Part shown: piece after piece, positions 52,901-58,029 of the stretch | Numbering within the stretch: position 1 is the first letter of the stretch | How the letters are laid out: every line of letters begins with the position of its first letter | Source: an uncultured Clostridia bacterium | Lineage (GTDB): Bacteria > Bacillota > Clostridia > UBA1381 | Direction of reading: 5' to 3' | Assembly: GCA_934476075.1 (NCBI GenBank) | Contig: CAKSNH010000011.1 | Span: 1-64,000, forward strand | Length of the DNA stretch: 64,000 nt | The notes under the pieces: generated by a model | The model's input: the letters and a program-made list of their open reading frames with translations, nothing else | Told to the model about the DNA's origin: nothing | Databases searched by the model: none | Position numbers and translations under genes: made by a program

Positions 52901-55140
52901 AAAAAGCAAAAGTATACACCTTTAAATTAAGCGGCGGAGAAATTAAATTATCCACAGCACAAATAATGTCACTGTATTTGCAAAATAAGCGTGAACAGGC
53001 AATAAAGCATATTTACAGCGGTGGAATAAAGCAAGCTCCGATAATAGTTAAAGAAAACGGCATACATAAGATTAAAAAATCATATGCACCTATACAGGTT
53101 ACTCCTGCTGATGTGAATAAAATCATCAGCACACTTACAGCCGAACAAACAAAAATTGCTGACGGTATCGGTAATTTTATGAGTACAGTTTGTTCCGATT
53201 GGGGTAATGAAGTATCAATGGAGCTTTATGGATATAAGAAGTTTAAAGAAGATAACTACTTCCCTATTGTATCTGATGATAATTATATTGCGACTAATTT
53301 CAGCGACGGCGGAGAAGCAACTCTTAAAAACATGGGATTTACAAAAGCGACAATAAAAAATGCAAACAATCCTATTATCATTGAGGATATATTCGACGTG
53401 TTCTGTACACATACGGATAAAATGTCAAGTTATAATGCATTTGTTCTGCCGCTTTCAGATATTCAGAGAGTCTATAATTATAAAGACGATACCGGAAGTG
53501 TAAAGCAGGCTATTGAACGAGCTTTCGGAAAAAAAGCAAATGATTATTTTAAAATGCTGATTAAAGATATTAACGGAATTTCCAATCACACCGGCGACAG
53601 ATGGATAGATAAAGCAATATCTAATTATAAGGCAGCGACAATAAGTGCTAATATGCGAGTAGTTATTCAGCAGCCTACGGCACTTGTGAGAGCCGCTGCT
53701 CTGATTGATGCAAAGTATCTTGCGGGCGGACTTATTGGTAAAGTCGACTTTGAATTAGTCAAAAAATATGCACCTATTGCACGTTGGAAGGACTGGGGGT
53801 ATTTTGAAACCGATACGGGCAGACAGTTAAAAGATATTATACTTGATAAAGAAAAAATTACAGATAAAATGATGAGTCTTGCATCAAAAGCTGATAATTT
53901 AGCATGGGCAAGACTGTGGAATGCTGTTGAACTCGAAATTAAAGACACAAAGCCTGAACTTGAAAAAGGCTCAGATGCGTTTTATCGTGCTGTCGGTGAG
54001 AGATTTTCTTATATAGTAGATAAAACACAAGTTGTTGATACCGTACTTCACAGACCACAAATTATGCGTTCAAAAGACAGTGCTACCAAAATGGCAACTG
54101 CGTATATGTCAGAACCGCTTAAATCTTATAATCTTCTAAGAACAGCAATTAAAAAAGCTATGGTATCAGGTGATAAAAAAGATATAAAACAAGCACTTAG
54201 AACAGTTATAGCATATATATCAACCGAAATAACCACAGCCATGTTTGCGGCAATTATTGACGCTATGCGTGACAAAGATAAAGAAAAGAATTATATTCAG
54301 AAATGGTGTGGACACGCTATCGAAAATGCGTTATCATCGCCGGCAGGAATGATACCTTATTTAAGAGATATTGTATCTATTGCCGAGGGATATGACGTTG
54401 AAAGAATGGATATGTCCGGTTGGGGTGACATTGCTAATTCACTATTACTGATAAAGTCTGACAAATATAATTTGCCTTATAAATTACAGCATCTAGCCGG
54501 TAGTGTAGGTAAAGTAGTAGGTATTCCTGCATCTAATATACTAAGAACCGGAAGCAGTATTGCAAATTGCGGTATTAATATCATATCAGCTTTCGGAGGA
54601 GATACATCTTATCTTGATTATTTGAAAACAAAGTTTGTGTATGGCTCTAATTCTATGTCTGAAAATAACTTTGAAACAATAATTGATATGAGAAATAAAT
54701 TCAATAAGAATGAGGATAGCAGTATTAAATCGCAGGCACTTGCCGACGCAAAAAAGTATATCAAAAAAGGTGATAAAAAGAAAGCTGCGGAAGCTATAAA
54801 CAATTATTTCGAGTATGGCGGTAAGATTGATGGTATTATCAATAGTTTTGATAGACTTAATCCGTTGTATGGTATGGGTGCTAAGAAAAATGAAAAACGC
54901 CCACAAGAAAGTGTTGTAAGACAAATGATGCAAGAATATGGTGTCAGCAAAGATGATGTCACAATGGCATTTTTGGAATTTGAGTCATCACTCAGTAACA
55001 ATGACAAGAAGAAATTTAAGTCAGCCATTAAGTATTATAAAAGTAATCTTGAATTAACAGATGCAGAGAAGAAGAAGTTGAAGTCTATAAAAAATAAAGA
55101 ACAGGCTAAAAATGTTTTTATTGAAATGATAGGAGAATAG
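43966..55140 (+). CDS. Giant polyvalent protein (3,724 aa) with ADP-ribosyltransferase, metallopeptidase and LPD domains
   Basis: Order of parts by residue: shared N motif and coiled coil (13-60); three repeats of the type TIQxSINARQ (about 70, 97, 145); Gly/Ala-rich hydrophobic zone (300-530); MutS-N-like GDFYEAYGNDA (840-905); ART domain (919-1087) with Arg989 in VYRNIS, FTSAS at 1019 and E1057-Q-E1059; disordered linker; small LPD domain (1281-1357); metallopeptidase-like HEITH (1460-1464); MuF-C-like part (1609-1785); two ART-PolyVal-like domains (1816-2015, 2126-2369) separated by a second linker; long coiled coil (2602-2759); LPD38-like C terminus. Polyvalent proteins of this kind are thought to be injected with phage DNA, as T4 Alt is. 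Both linkers overlap small genes in the +1 frame. Start ATG 43966 with GGGAGG upstream. Confidence 0.88.
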   Translation: MSKINQSQNTNKGSRLNWLLGENIDFQEYDRQVRENLRQQEEAERKRQEELKKQQEEEIAQRKNNMSFGNTIQESVSPKKTEPIKMNEQPNNNLISDTIQGSINARQDHTKQAIEQDKINKISQESRLSPTQSKKNTFANFNSWNNTIEENINARQNYTKSLSANKNQNEAKANQDEYNKYVQIGKNYNKNHATWYDKMLGRNTSTKNKVEYILNMDFSMADSNDELADIQYQKDKYSSLTNAERNEYNYLFGKYGEEKANDYLKKLDSELNKRIGQKYEKQAEEKANKNKLWGTANAILTSPFGALGAIDKTVQHITNKENNIDSYNKLGLISRTGNAATKGLTKDMGNVSSFLTNTGLSIGQNLATRAFTGGNEAATLAAMGLSAMDKKFIENSEKGIDDNRNMLSSAISGGIEVATEKFPFDNLLKVAKVPKSGIKATVKEVLKQSGVEGLEEAVSEIANNVADERILGDKADSTQYYNSLVESGMNKNDARIKELTQYYLINPAISGLGGFISGGVMGSGGMVVNNANMKLVGNEIKKSNQDFQLVVDSINGQYGDEAKNYAVQLMNNEIKNGKEVSDADIGRLFAYGTIYNQKATKKNNNSEAVTSTLKQENIKTYAPENASDSIKSLENSLIKKGASDLDRQNVILTATDTEKTLANSDKNIKQVSNGISVITDNVSSEMKNSTGGKPNYWNLFNANLKAVTNPQDIVSNDNFVREYASEFAAVLQANNSDTYNSIASDGKYAVDVISDYVMSGKLPDNAANNKHVVDTLDTFKGIVETATKQINKAHEQIYGVQNTDNAVTVQNVQPATNAVQDNTVADSSSGITPVQPTANRTISLTKVGDFYEAYGNDAAELAGKLNLSPTTKTINGEKVQMVGFPTTALDNYKSRLGSGYDVEISDNSHDLSADSEKTNNELSVYDTLDNLGLTHDEQRAILNYKSSESYNINELLYSGEELSETDIKMIGNLNNALEKFPIYKGKVYRNISFDFQGQEEFEKFINEHTEGKIISYPAFTSASKSADGYIVGGELLVHMEINNISGRDVSDIGIAEEQEVLFKTNSSFKASSVTYYGKAVNIILEEVSNGTNNKGKDETTGEFKNDRKHSEKFEGKGEQVERIGRHEEIFGSSSIVRERGTANDSISGQQSEHNKGTSGKSVFSNNTEHDERIGHDSDRTGLPVRTLNNDESDRTDKEEGNKRNIESKSSNTHNKRPNQEIYNKNDSVREGSTENANVFGEQSAGNGEGNRNRTIADSGRTTHSNRDATLSEGVAVRINQNDTLIDKCELIQTKNTKTGEDLWVIKPNDRISKEEYNELKGKVKALGGYYSPFAQTPEGRKIPGFIFKQEPTADVISVFNDFFGTSSVDSSENTKSDANENISENDNTAKPISNANTDSSFSGKQLNLAVNTLSKALNIPIRVVSTITDGRGHKANGFFNGKEIVIAKDSDQPIINVIKHEITHQLKKQSPKLYQEYCDYVIAALKQNGIYEALFDDYTALYGTHLTEDAIQEEIVAEATETFLSDEKAINELAKEKPTLAKKVLAVIRDIIAKIQGIINSNATNDVATSLTINQLEQAEKLWVNALANVIETKKNNTKVETKYSSGKNESRIYDYTKSFAEQINDWKQGLIPQNDSLLVSGTPEVLKKTGFNALPITINQKHIDYAINGTKDVDHHLGETLLKQLPQALENPVAIISSQTQPNRVIAILKMQHNGKNVITPVEIDGYGTQNNLTIDSNAVVSIFGKDNAITKQLKNALIDEANNKTSMFYWNKKEALSLLQRPGLRLPNPLPQDGFIHNITEKNSSVKPKIKNATYSQQFKRWFGDWENNPKKASKVVNADGTPKIMYHGSGADFTVFDKKKAKYSGMFGRGFYFTDSKSHAGTYGKLYEVYLDVKNPVDDKTKVTNQQLRNFLEAVAEDEDYSIENYGTYDIDEIIPKINQDSLFTVLRDVSSTAIGDMVEATELFNKVNGTNYDGIFSDTEYVVFKPNQIKSATDNIGTFDKGNDDIRFSLSKPVEETNDLIKKNDVEKSSNDDIIKETERGNENGRDRQKRVTNGFDSERRNDDKTNETLRNAGRKDSTSNMGEQRSEVSGIGRSDKEVLRENESGRKSGYGYVKENARVVKKNGKAINVYHGTPYTFSHFEKPYADIGIHFGTKEQAAARLKNENNKKIITADLVMKNPLVVYDDIFGERSSEEYLNDIIKNAELSQDEVNYITEKFNNFSDTKLQENARVSLLKKLSGVYDLEFEAEEDGIYVSMYLTDDIGKKNYIPKSDIIDIETLKNTLSKEDFIELYSGNRISEIAEDTLRQLGFDLFTGIEGEYLKLRNIEQSLKDLGYDGLIYPNKNEGHGVSYAVFDNEQITINNTENEPSYQLKKQLTLEEENAKLKEVNESLKKQLKLSDGIEVKRSQVLRTAKKIIKEYSSEYNVQKLNDELTGIFDKLANNNQSEESFATALEELNNVMTGVLEKSKVLDTTVYDLYKNLRKELRSVRINVSDNVKADFGSKTNYEFFRKSMFGKLNLSNEGVEIDSFYDELSNEYPELFDSNIINPTDQLLRIADILEGLQPVYYNPYNMSISEIANDMAYNALAEYAIMKNEAPTFADKKKAELDKVKNLMKLRIVQVREQYRTKNAENLAKQKKKHKLLMEQLRTDARLKIEDLKNEYKRQIAELRADKNSKKHDAVSAEKAKSAAKLKKLKEDTELKIEAVKAQYKERIEKIRLINAGKIAVQTEKFTNYRNRQREKAAVKKFKAKIKDDFNTLSKWLLKPTDTQHIPEGLRKSIANFLSIIDISANDKDSKVNERLRSLEREFLKVQAEPETASQLETLDPDFLPRLTEFIDILGDNIFQIQDMNSTQLKELAYFTKVIRHCVVEANKLLAGNKKAEISDYGIKSMNDMAKHKVHNEKSGLVGKADKLLNMDMLAAVDYFEELGNTMSELYMNIRKGFDKKVDNVHRTQEYIKKLLNGTDVSKWTGEKAKVYTFKLSGGEIKLSTAQIMSLYLQNKREQAIKHIYSGGIKQAPIIVKENGIHKIKKSYAPIQVTPADVNKIISTLTAEQTKIADGIGNFMSTVCSDWGNEVSMELYGYKKFKEDNYFPIVSDDNYIATNFSDGGEATLKNMGFTKATIKNANNPIIIEDIFDVFCTHTDKMSSYNAFVLPLSDIQRVYNYKDDTGSVKQAIERAFGKKANDYFKMLIKDINGISNHTGDRWIDKAISNYKAATISANMRVVIQQPTALVRAAALIDAKYLAGGLIGKVDFELVKKYAPIARWKDWGYFETDTGRQLKDIILDKEKITDKMMSLASKADNLAWARLWNAVELEIKDTKPELEKGSDAFYRAVGERFSYIVDKTQVVDTVLHRPQIMRSKDSATKMATAYMSEPLKSYNLLRTAIKKAMVSGDKKDIKQALRTVIAYISTEITTAMFAAIIDAMRDKDKEKNYIQKWCGHAIENALSSPAGMIPYLRDIVSIAEGYDVERMDMSGWGDIANSLLLIKSDKYNLPYKLQHLAGSVGKVVGIPASNILRTGSSIANCGINIISAFGGDTSYLDYLKTKFVYGSNSMSENNFETIIDMRNKFNKNEDSSIKSQALADAKKYIKKGDKKKAAEAINNYFEYGGKIDGIINSFDRLNPLYGMGAKKNEKRPQESVVRQMMQEYGVSKDDVTMAFLEFESSLSNNDKKKFKSAIKYYKSNLELTDAEKKKLKSIKNKEQAKNVFIEMIGE
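44005..44114 (+). repeat. 110-bp module shared with the lysogeny membrane-protein gene
   Basis: Counterpart of 10061-10170 (inverse orientation), with roughly 92% of positions equal. It encodes residues 14-50 of the giant protein. Confidence 0.9.
47231..47527 (+). CDS. Nested small gene 1, +1 frame inside the giant gene
   Basis: A 98-residue frame starts at an ATG with GGAGG 9 nt upstream, just after the coding part of the ART domain. The protein reads as a compact helical fold: LKEKVNKLNVLDGTKRYLVH, LFEKEGQQMIAFLDNNP, LGMTATERDCLYG. It is homologous to the frame that follows (27 of 73 aligned residues identical), which is not expected for a random overlapping frame. In the giant frame the same DNA encodes a low-complexity Glu/Asn/Ser/Arg linker. 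Family and function are unknown; position after a toxin-like domain allows an immunity role, by inference. Confidence 0.6.
   Translation: MVRITREKMKQLVSLKMTENTRKNLKEKVNKLNVLDGTKRYLVHLLLFEKEGQQMIAFLDNNPNTTKEQAEKVCFQITQNMTKELGMTATERDCLYGR
47531..47800 (+). CDS. Nested small gene 2, paralog of nested gene 1
   Basis: An 89-residue frame, 3 nt after nested gene 1 and in the same +1 frame. It shares with it LKxKV, DxTK, FEKExQxM, FLxNNP, GM and a final LxG. The ribosome site is weak, so it may be translated by coupling with gene 1. The giant frame here is again linker-like. Tandem duplication of a real coding unit is the simplest reading. Confidence 0.58.
   Translation: MMKVTEPIKKKETNEILKAKVQTLTISDRTKKFIIRMIVFEKEAQKMLMFLENNPQATEKEIETELLRIVEELRIAIGMPRYQREWLFG
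50108..50362 (+). CDS. Nested small gene 3, +1 frame inside the giant gene
   Basis: An 84-residue frame (MAEIDRNVLPTDLTAREEMM, MKRFAMPEEKIARQIWASRE, KKMPEWLKRTVRR) has an amino-acid make-up like a folded helical protein. It starts at ATG 50108 after AAAGGGG (another ATG lies at 50102). It fills the linker between the two ART-PolyVal-like domains and ends as the second begins. Not evidently related to nested genes 1 and 2. Same +1 frame as they use. Confidence 0.5.
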   Translation: MAEIDRNVLPTDLTAREEMMIKQMKRFAMPEEKIARQIWASREVKCPELDEAIKKYCERMKAAGSPDMDMSKKMPEWLKRTVRR

Positions 55141-55193
55141 ATGTTACAAAATTCGTAATCTTAATCAAACTGACGAATAATCCTGACTGCATT

Positions 55194-55202
55194 TTGACTA
55201 CA
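55194..55202. repeat. Putative integrase arm-type site (right)
   Basis: TTGACTACA, identical to the two copies at 8698 and 8709, stands about 120 bp inside the right att core. It completes a P/P' arm arrangement. Confidence 0.5.
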
Positions 55203-55266
55203 CCTAACGGGAAAAACAGGGCAAAATCGACCCAAAATAAGACAACATAAAAATATAAAAAAGCAC

Positions 55267-55309
55267 TAAAAAACCGCATGAACACTGAATTTATCAGCAT
55301 TTATGCGGT
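55267..55309 (-). terminator. Phage-supplied terminator of tRNA-Gln
   Basis: On the minus strand, a 16-bp stem with one mismatch (ACCGCATAAATGCTGA with TCAGTGTTCATGCGGT) is followed by a run of T. It stands where the host terminator stood before integration, so the rebuilt tRNA gene still ends properly. Confidence 0.85.
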
Positions 55310-55318
55310 TTATGTGTT

Positions 55319-55344
55319 TGGCTGCGGAAGAGGGATTCGAACCC
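55319..55344. repeat. attR core (26 bp)
   Basis: Identical to 8636-8661. Here the core is part of the intact tRNA-Gln gene; the phage DNA restores its 3' end, including the encoded CCA. Confidence 0.95.
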
Positions 55345-55392
55345 CCGCAGAATGAGTCAGAGTCATTAGTGCTACCGTTACACTATTCCGCA
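55319..55392 (-). tRNA. tRNA-Gln (anticodon CUG)
   Basis: 74 nt. Acceptor TGCGGAA pairs with TTCCGCA, discriminator G, CCA encoded. D arm TAGTGTAACGGTAGCACTA. Anticodon stem AATGA/TCATT with loop CTCTGAC gives CUG. T loop TTCGAAT is closed by a GGG/CCC-type stem. It is the integration target; the gene is intact at the right end of the prophage. Confidence 0.95.
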
Positions 55393-55414
55393 ATATTCAA
55401 TACCAACAAAATTA

Positions 55415-55443
55415 ATTATATCAGAAAAATATCATAATGTCAA
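55415..55443 (-). promoter_or_regulatory. Promoter of tRNA-Gln
   Basis: On the minus strand, TTGACA (55438-55443) and TATAAT (55415-55420) with a 17-bp spacer, 22 bp upstream of the tRNA 5' end. Confidence 0.88.
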
Positions 55444-55518
55444 CACCTAAAATTCATAATTTTTATTTTTTTATTTTTATATCAAATCAAATTAGAGTAT
55501 AAGTTAATTTTTCTAACC

Positions 55519-55555
55519 AAAAGGACATACAAAGCAATTCTTCGTATGTCCTTTT
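55519..55555 (-). terminator. Terminator after the zinc-ribbon gene
   Basis: A perfect 12-bp stem, AAAAGGACATAC/GTATGTCCTTTT. A/T runs flank it on both sides, so it could work in both directions. It stands 38 bp past the zinc-ribbon gene. Confidence 0.8.
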
Positions 55556-55592
55556 GACATAATATTAATATTTAAGGAATAGCAATTTTAAA

Positions 55593-55724
55593 TTAATAAA
55601 CCACACCTATTATGTGATGACCGCATTTAGGGCACGTCTTTGAACTTGCAGGTATTTTTTTACCGCAACTCGGACAAGTGATTTTTTCTCCAAAACCCGG
55701 AGCTCTAAAATTCAATTTTTTCAT
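55593..55724 (-). CDS. Small zinc-ribbon protein
   Basis: 43 residues with two CxxC knuckles: ITCPSCGKKIPASSKTCPKC. One zinc ribbon, basic N terminus (MKKLNFRAPGF). AAGGAGAG lies before ATG 55724; the upstream in-frame start lacks a site. Unknown target. Second gene of a two-gene unit. Confidence 0.75.
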   Translation of the reverse strand: MKKLNFRAPGFGEKITCPSCGKKIPASSKTCPKCGHHIIGVVY

Positions 55725-55744
55725 AGCAAATCTCTCCTTTAAAA

Positions 55745-55927
55745 TTATTTTCTGTTTCTTAAAATTTCCGATTTGATTTGGTGATTGCTTGCACCGCTCA
55801 TGGCTCTGTCTACGGCGTAATCCCATTCATTTGTAGTCATGTTATTTACACCAATGTCACGCTGCCATTCTTGACCGGAACTTCGCATTCCTTCATCTTT
55901 TAAATTGTCAATTCTTTTATTCGGCAT
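55745..55927 (-). CDS. Small hypothetical host protein
   Basis: 60 residues, polar and charged (MPNKRIDNLKDEGMRSSGQE, then NEWDYAVDRAMSGASNHQIK). No family recognised. GGGAGGTGA precedes the ATG. Followed after 20 bp by the zinc-ribbon gene. Confidence 0.6.
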   Translation of the reverse strand: MPNKRIDNLKDEGMRSSGQEWQRDIGVNNMTTNEWDYAVDRAMSGASNHQIKSEILRNRK

Positions 55928-56049
55928 CTTATCTTCACCTCCCGTAAAAGTACTTATGTAATGATTTTTACAATTAGATTATATCTGAATATACAGACAT
56001 ATGTGTGTCCCCATAAAAAAGTTTTTTAATATTTTTATTTTTCACGCAA

Positions 56050-56083
56050 ATAACCCGCAAGATTTTAACACCTTGCAGGTTAT
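56050..56083 (-). terminator. Weak terminator after the Cys-rich gene
   Basis: A 10-bp stem with one mismatch, AACCTGCAAG/CTTGCGGGTT on the minus strand, is followed by TATTTG. The T run is poor. Confidence 0.5.
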
Positions 56084-56131
56084 CCGGTCCGTTTGCTTTG
56101 TTTGATTTTAAGTATTTTAAAAATTAATCAA

Positions 56132-56236
56132 TCAGTTACAGCCACCACAGCAAGTAACGATAACGATAATAATAAGAACCCAAAGAACCATATCCATATC
56201 GAAACCGCCGCAACCAACGTTACAACATTCACCCAT
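56132..56236 (-). CDS. Tiny Cys/Gly-rich membrane protein
   Basis: 34 residues: MGECCNVGCGGFDMDMVLWV, then a hydrophobic stretch and TCCGGCN. It has Cys clusters at both ends of one membrane helix and an AAAGGAGGG ribosome site 7 nt before the ATG. Small CGG-type proteins like this (YjcZ-like) are known in Firmicutes, often linked to sporulation; the link here is only by resemblance. Confidence 0.65.
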   Translation of the reverse strand: MGECCNVGCGGFDMDMVLWVLIIIVIVTCCGGCN

Positions 56237-56273
56237 GATATAACCCTCCTTTCACAATCAAGTTATGCCGCTG

Positions 56274-56384
56274 TCAATAACACAAAAGGACTTTATTTAC
56301 CAGGGTGACCGAAAAACAGCACATCAATGCAATTATTACAACTATCGGCAATAAACATTCATCTGTGCACTTTTTATTTGACAT
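56274..56384 (-). CDS. Tiny membrane protein with Cys residues
   Basis: 36 residues (MSNKKCTDECLLPIVVIIAL, then MCCFSVTLVNKVLLCY), one membrane helix and five Cys. AAGGAGG precedes the ATG. It lies 37 bp upstream of the other Cys-rich peptide gene and on the same strand; probably one transcript. Confidence 0.6.
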   Translation of the reverse strand: MSNKKCTDECLLPIVVIIALMCCFSVTLVNKVLLCY

Positions 56385-56563
56385 TTTTATCAGCCTCCTT
56401 AACCTTTTGTAATATTATAGTATGTAAGTTTAACAAAATTGGTAACTTGCCCGCAATTAATAATTGATTTTTTTTGTGATTTGAGTTACAATAGTTTGTG
56501 CGGCTATTTATTATAGTCTTTGGAAGGAAACAAACGAAGGTATACGGGGGAAACAGAACATTT

Positions 56564-56731
56564 ATGGAACGCAGTAAAATAGAACGTATTAACGAATTGG
56601 CAAAAAAATCGAGAGAAGAAGGTTTAACAGCGGACGAGAAATTGGAACAGCAAGTATTAAGACTTGAATATCTTGAAAGTGTTAAACGAAATTTCAGAGC
56701 CACTTTGGAAAATATCGAAATACAGGAATGA
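56564..56731 (+). CDS. DUF896 (YnzC-like) protein
   Basis: 55 residues: IERINELAKKSREEGLTADE, then QQVLRLEYLESVKRNFR, the DUF896 signature of two helices. Found across Firmicutes; linked to the SOS response in Bacillus, function unknown. The ribosome site is distant (GGGGG), and an in-frame start 22 codons upstream cannot be ruled out. Confidence 0.88.
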   Translation: MERSKIERINELAKKSREEGLTADEKLEQQVLRLEYLESVKRNFRATLENIEIQE

Positions 56732-56787
56732 TGATAAATTTTTGATTATATATTAGAATATTTTTTGATAAAGTATAGACAAAATCA

Positions 56788-56816
56788 CTAAAATATGATT
56801 TAATATAAGAATGGGA
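56788..56816 (+). promoter_or_regulatory. Probable promoter of asnA
   Basis: TAGACA and TTTAAT lie 17 bp apart upstream of asnA; an overlapping TATAAG may be the -10 instead. The position is approximate. No T-box or other leader structure is evident in the 60 bp that follow. Confidence 0.4.
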
Positions 56817-56875
56817 AAAAATTTAATAAATAATAATTTACTGAGCTAAATTTTATTACGAAAGGATTGATTTTA

Positions 56876-57883
56876 ATGTCTTTATTACTTCCGGAAGGTT
56901 ATGCGTCATCTTTGGGCGTAAGAGATACAGAAGTTGCAATTAAATACATTAAAGATACTTTTGAAAGTAAGCTTTCAAAGGCATTGAATTTACAGAGGGT
57001 ATCAGCACCATTGTTCGTTCGTCCCGAAACGGGATTGAATGATGACCTAAACGGTGTTGAAAGACCTGTAAGTTTTGACGCACCATCTGTCGGCGGTGCT
57101 GATTTGCAGATTGTTCATTCATTGGCTAAATGGAAACGTATGGCTCTCGGCTTATACGGATTTAAGCCGGGCGAAGGTTTATACACGGATATGAACGCTA
57201 TCCGCCGTGACGAAGAAACGGACAACCTTCACTCAATGTATGTTGACCAATGGGACTGGGAAGCTGTTATCAATAAATCTGACAGAAATACCGATACATT
57301 AATGAACACGGTTAAAAAGATTTACGGTGCGATTAAAGATACACAAAAATCCGTATGTGCGAAATTCCCTATTCTTCAAAACAATTTGCCGGAGGATATT
57401 TTCTTTATCACCACTCAGGAACTTGAAGATATGTATCCGGAGCTAAATCAAAAGGAAAGAGAAAACGCTATCGCAAAAGAGAAAAAAGCAGTATTCCTAA
57501 TGCAAATCGGCGGCAAACTAAAATCGGGCGAAAAGCATGACGGCAGAGCTCCCGACTATGACGACTGGACTCTGAACGGCGACATTATTCTTTACTACCC
57601 TGTTTTGGATATTGCATTTGAAGTATCGAGTATGGGTATTCGTGTTGACGAGGACGCTTTGGTCGCTCAGCTGAAAGAGGCAGGCTGCGAGGACAGATTG
57701 GAAAGAGATTTCCACAAAAAACTTCTAAACTGCGAATTGCCGTATACAATCGGCGGCGGTATCGGTCAGTCAAGAATTTGTATGTATATGCTTGGCAAGG
57801 CCCATATCGGTGAAGTACAATCATCGGTTTGGAGCGATGAAATGCACAAGCTATGTGACGAAAAAAACATACACTTACTATAA
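56876..57883 (+). CDS. asnA: Aspartate-ammonia ligase
   Basis: 335 residues. Ammonia-dependent asparagine synthetase of the class II tRNA-synthetase fold. Typical AsnA segments: SLGVRDTEVAIKYIKDTFES, VERPVSFDAPSV, IVHSLAKWKR, YTDMNAIRRDE, VDQWDWE, FEVSSMGIRVD and IGGGIGQSR. ATG 56876 follows GAAAGGA. The next gene charges tRNA-Asn, so both act on the same amino acid. Confidence 0.97.
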   Translation: MSLLLPEGYASSLGVRDTEVAIKYIKDTFESKLSKALNLQRVSAPLFVRPETGLNDDLNGVERPVSFDAPSVGGADLQIVHSLAKWKRMALGLYGFKPGEGLYTDMNAIRRDEETDNLHSMYVDQWDWEAVINKSDRNTDTLMNTVKKIYGAIKDTQKSVCAKFPILQNNLPEDIFFITTQELEDMYPELNQKERENAIAKEKKAVFLMQIGGKLKSGEKHDGRAPDYDDWTLNGDIILYYPVLDIAFEVSSMGIRVDEDALVAQLKEAGCEDRLERDFHKKLLNCELPYTIGGGIGQSRICMYMLGKAHIGEVQSSVWSDEMHKLCDEKNIHLL

Positions 57884-58029
57884 TTAATATATCTTTACGG
57901 ACGGGACATACATCAGTACAAAAAGTGCGAATGTATTCCCGTTTGGGCTATATAGCATTTTTCAAAAAAGTTAGTCCAGAATAACAAAAAGCTCAGTATT
58001 GTATAATAAATTTCGGAGGAAAATAACAC

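Larger units (their letters stand above)
8636..55344. mobile_element. Complete temperate prophage, podovirus-like, integrated in tRNA-Gln(CUG)
   Basis: About 46.7 kb lies between two 26-bp att cores. An integrase sits at the left edge. Lysogeny, replication, packaging, structural, lysis and polyvalent-protein modules follow in the usual temperate order. All key genes appear intact: integrase, repressor, terminase, portal, capsid, holin and amidase. Early and late genes run left to right, and the lysogeny genes run right to left from the immunity region. No tape-measure, tail-tube or sheath gene is visible, which points to a short tail. Confidence 0.95.

Noticed and set aside
29318..55140. Long-tailed (siphovirus or myovirus) assignment
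   Set aside because: No tape-measure, major tail protein or sheath gene is found between capsid and holin; portal and hub types point to a short tail.
57905..57960. T-box or Asn riboswitch before asnS
   Set aside because: There is a hairpin but no T-box core sequence and no alternative antiterminator; nothing supports a riboswitch.
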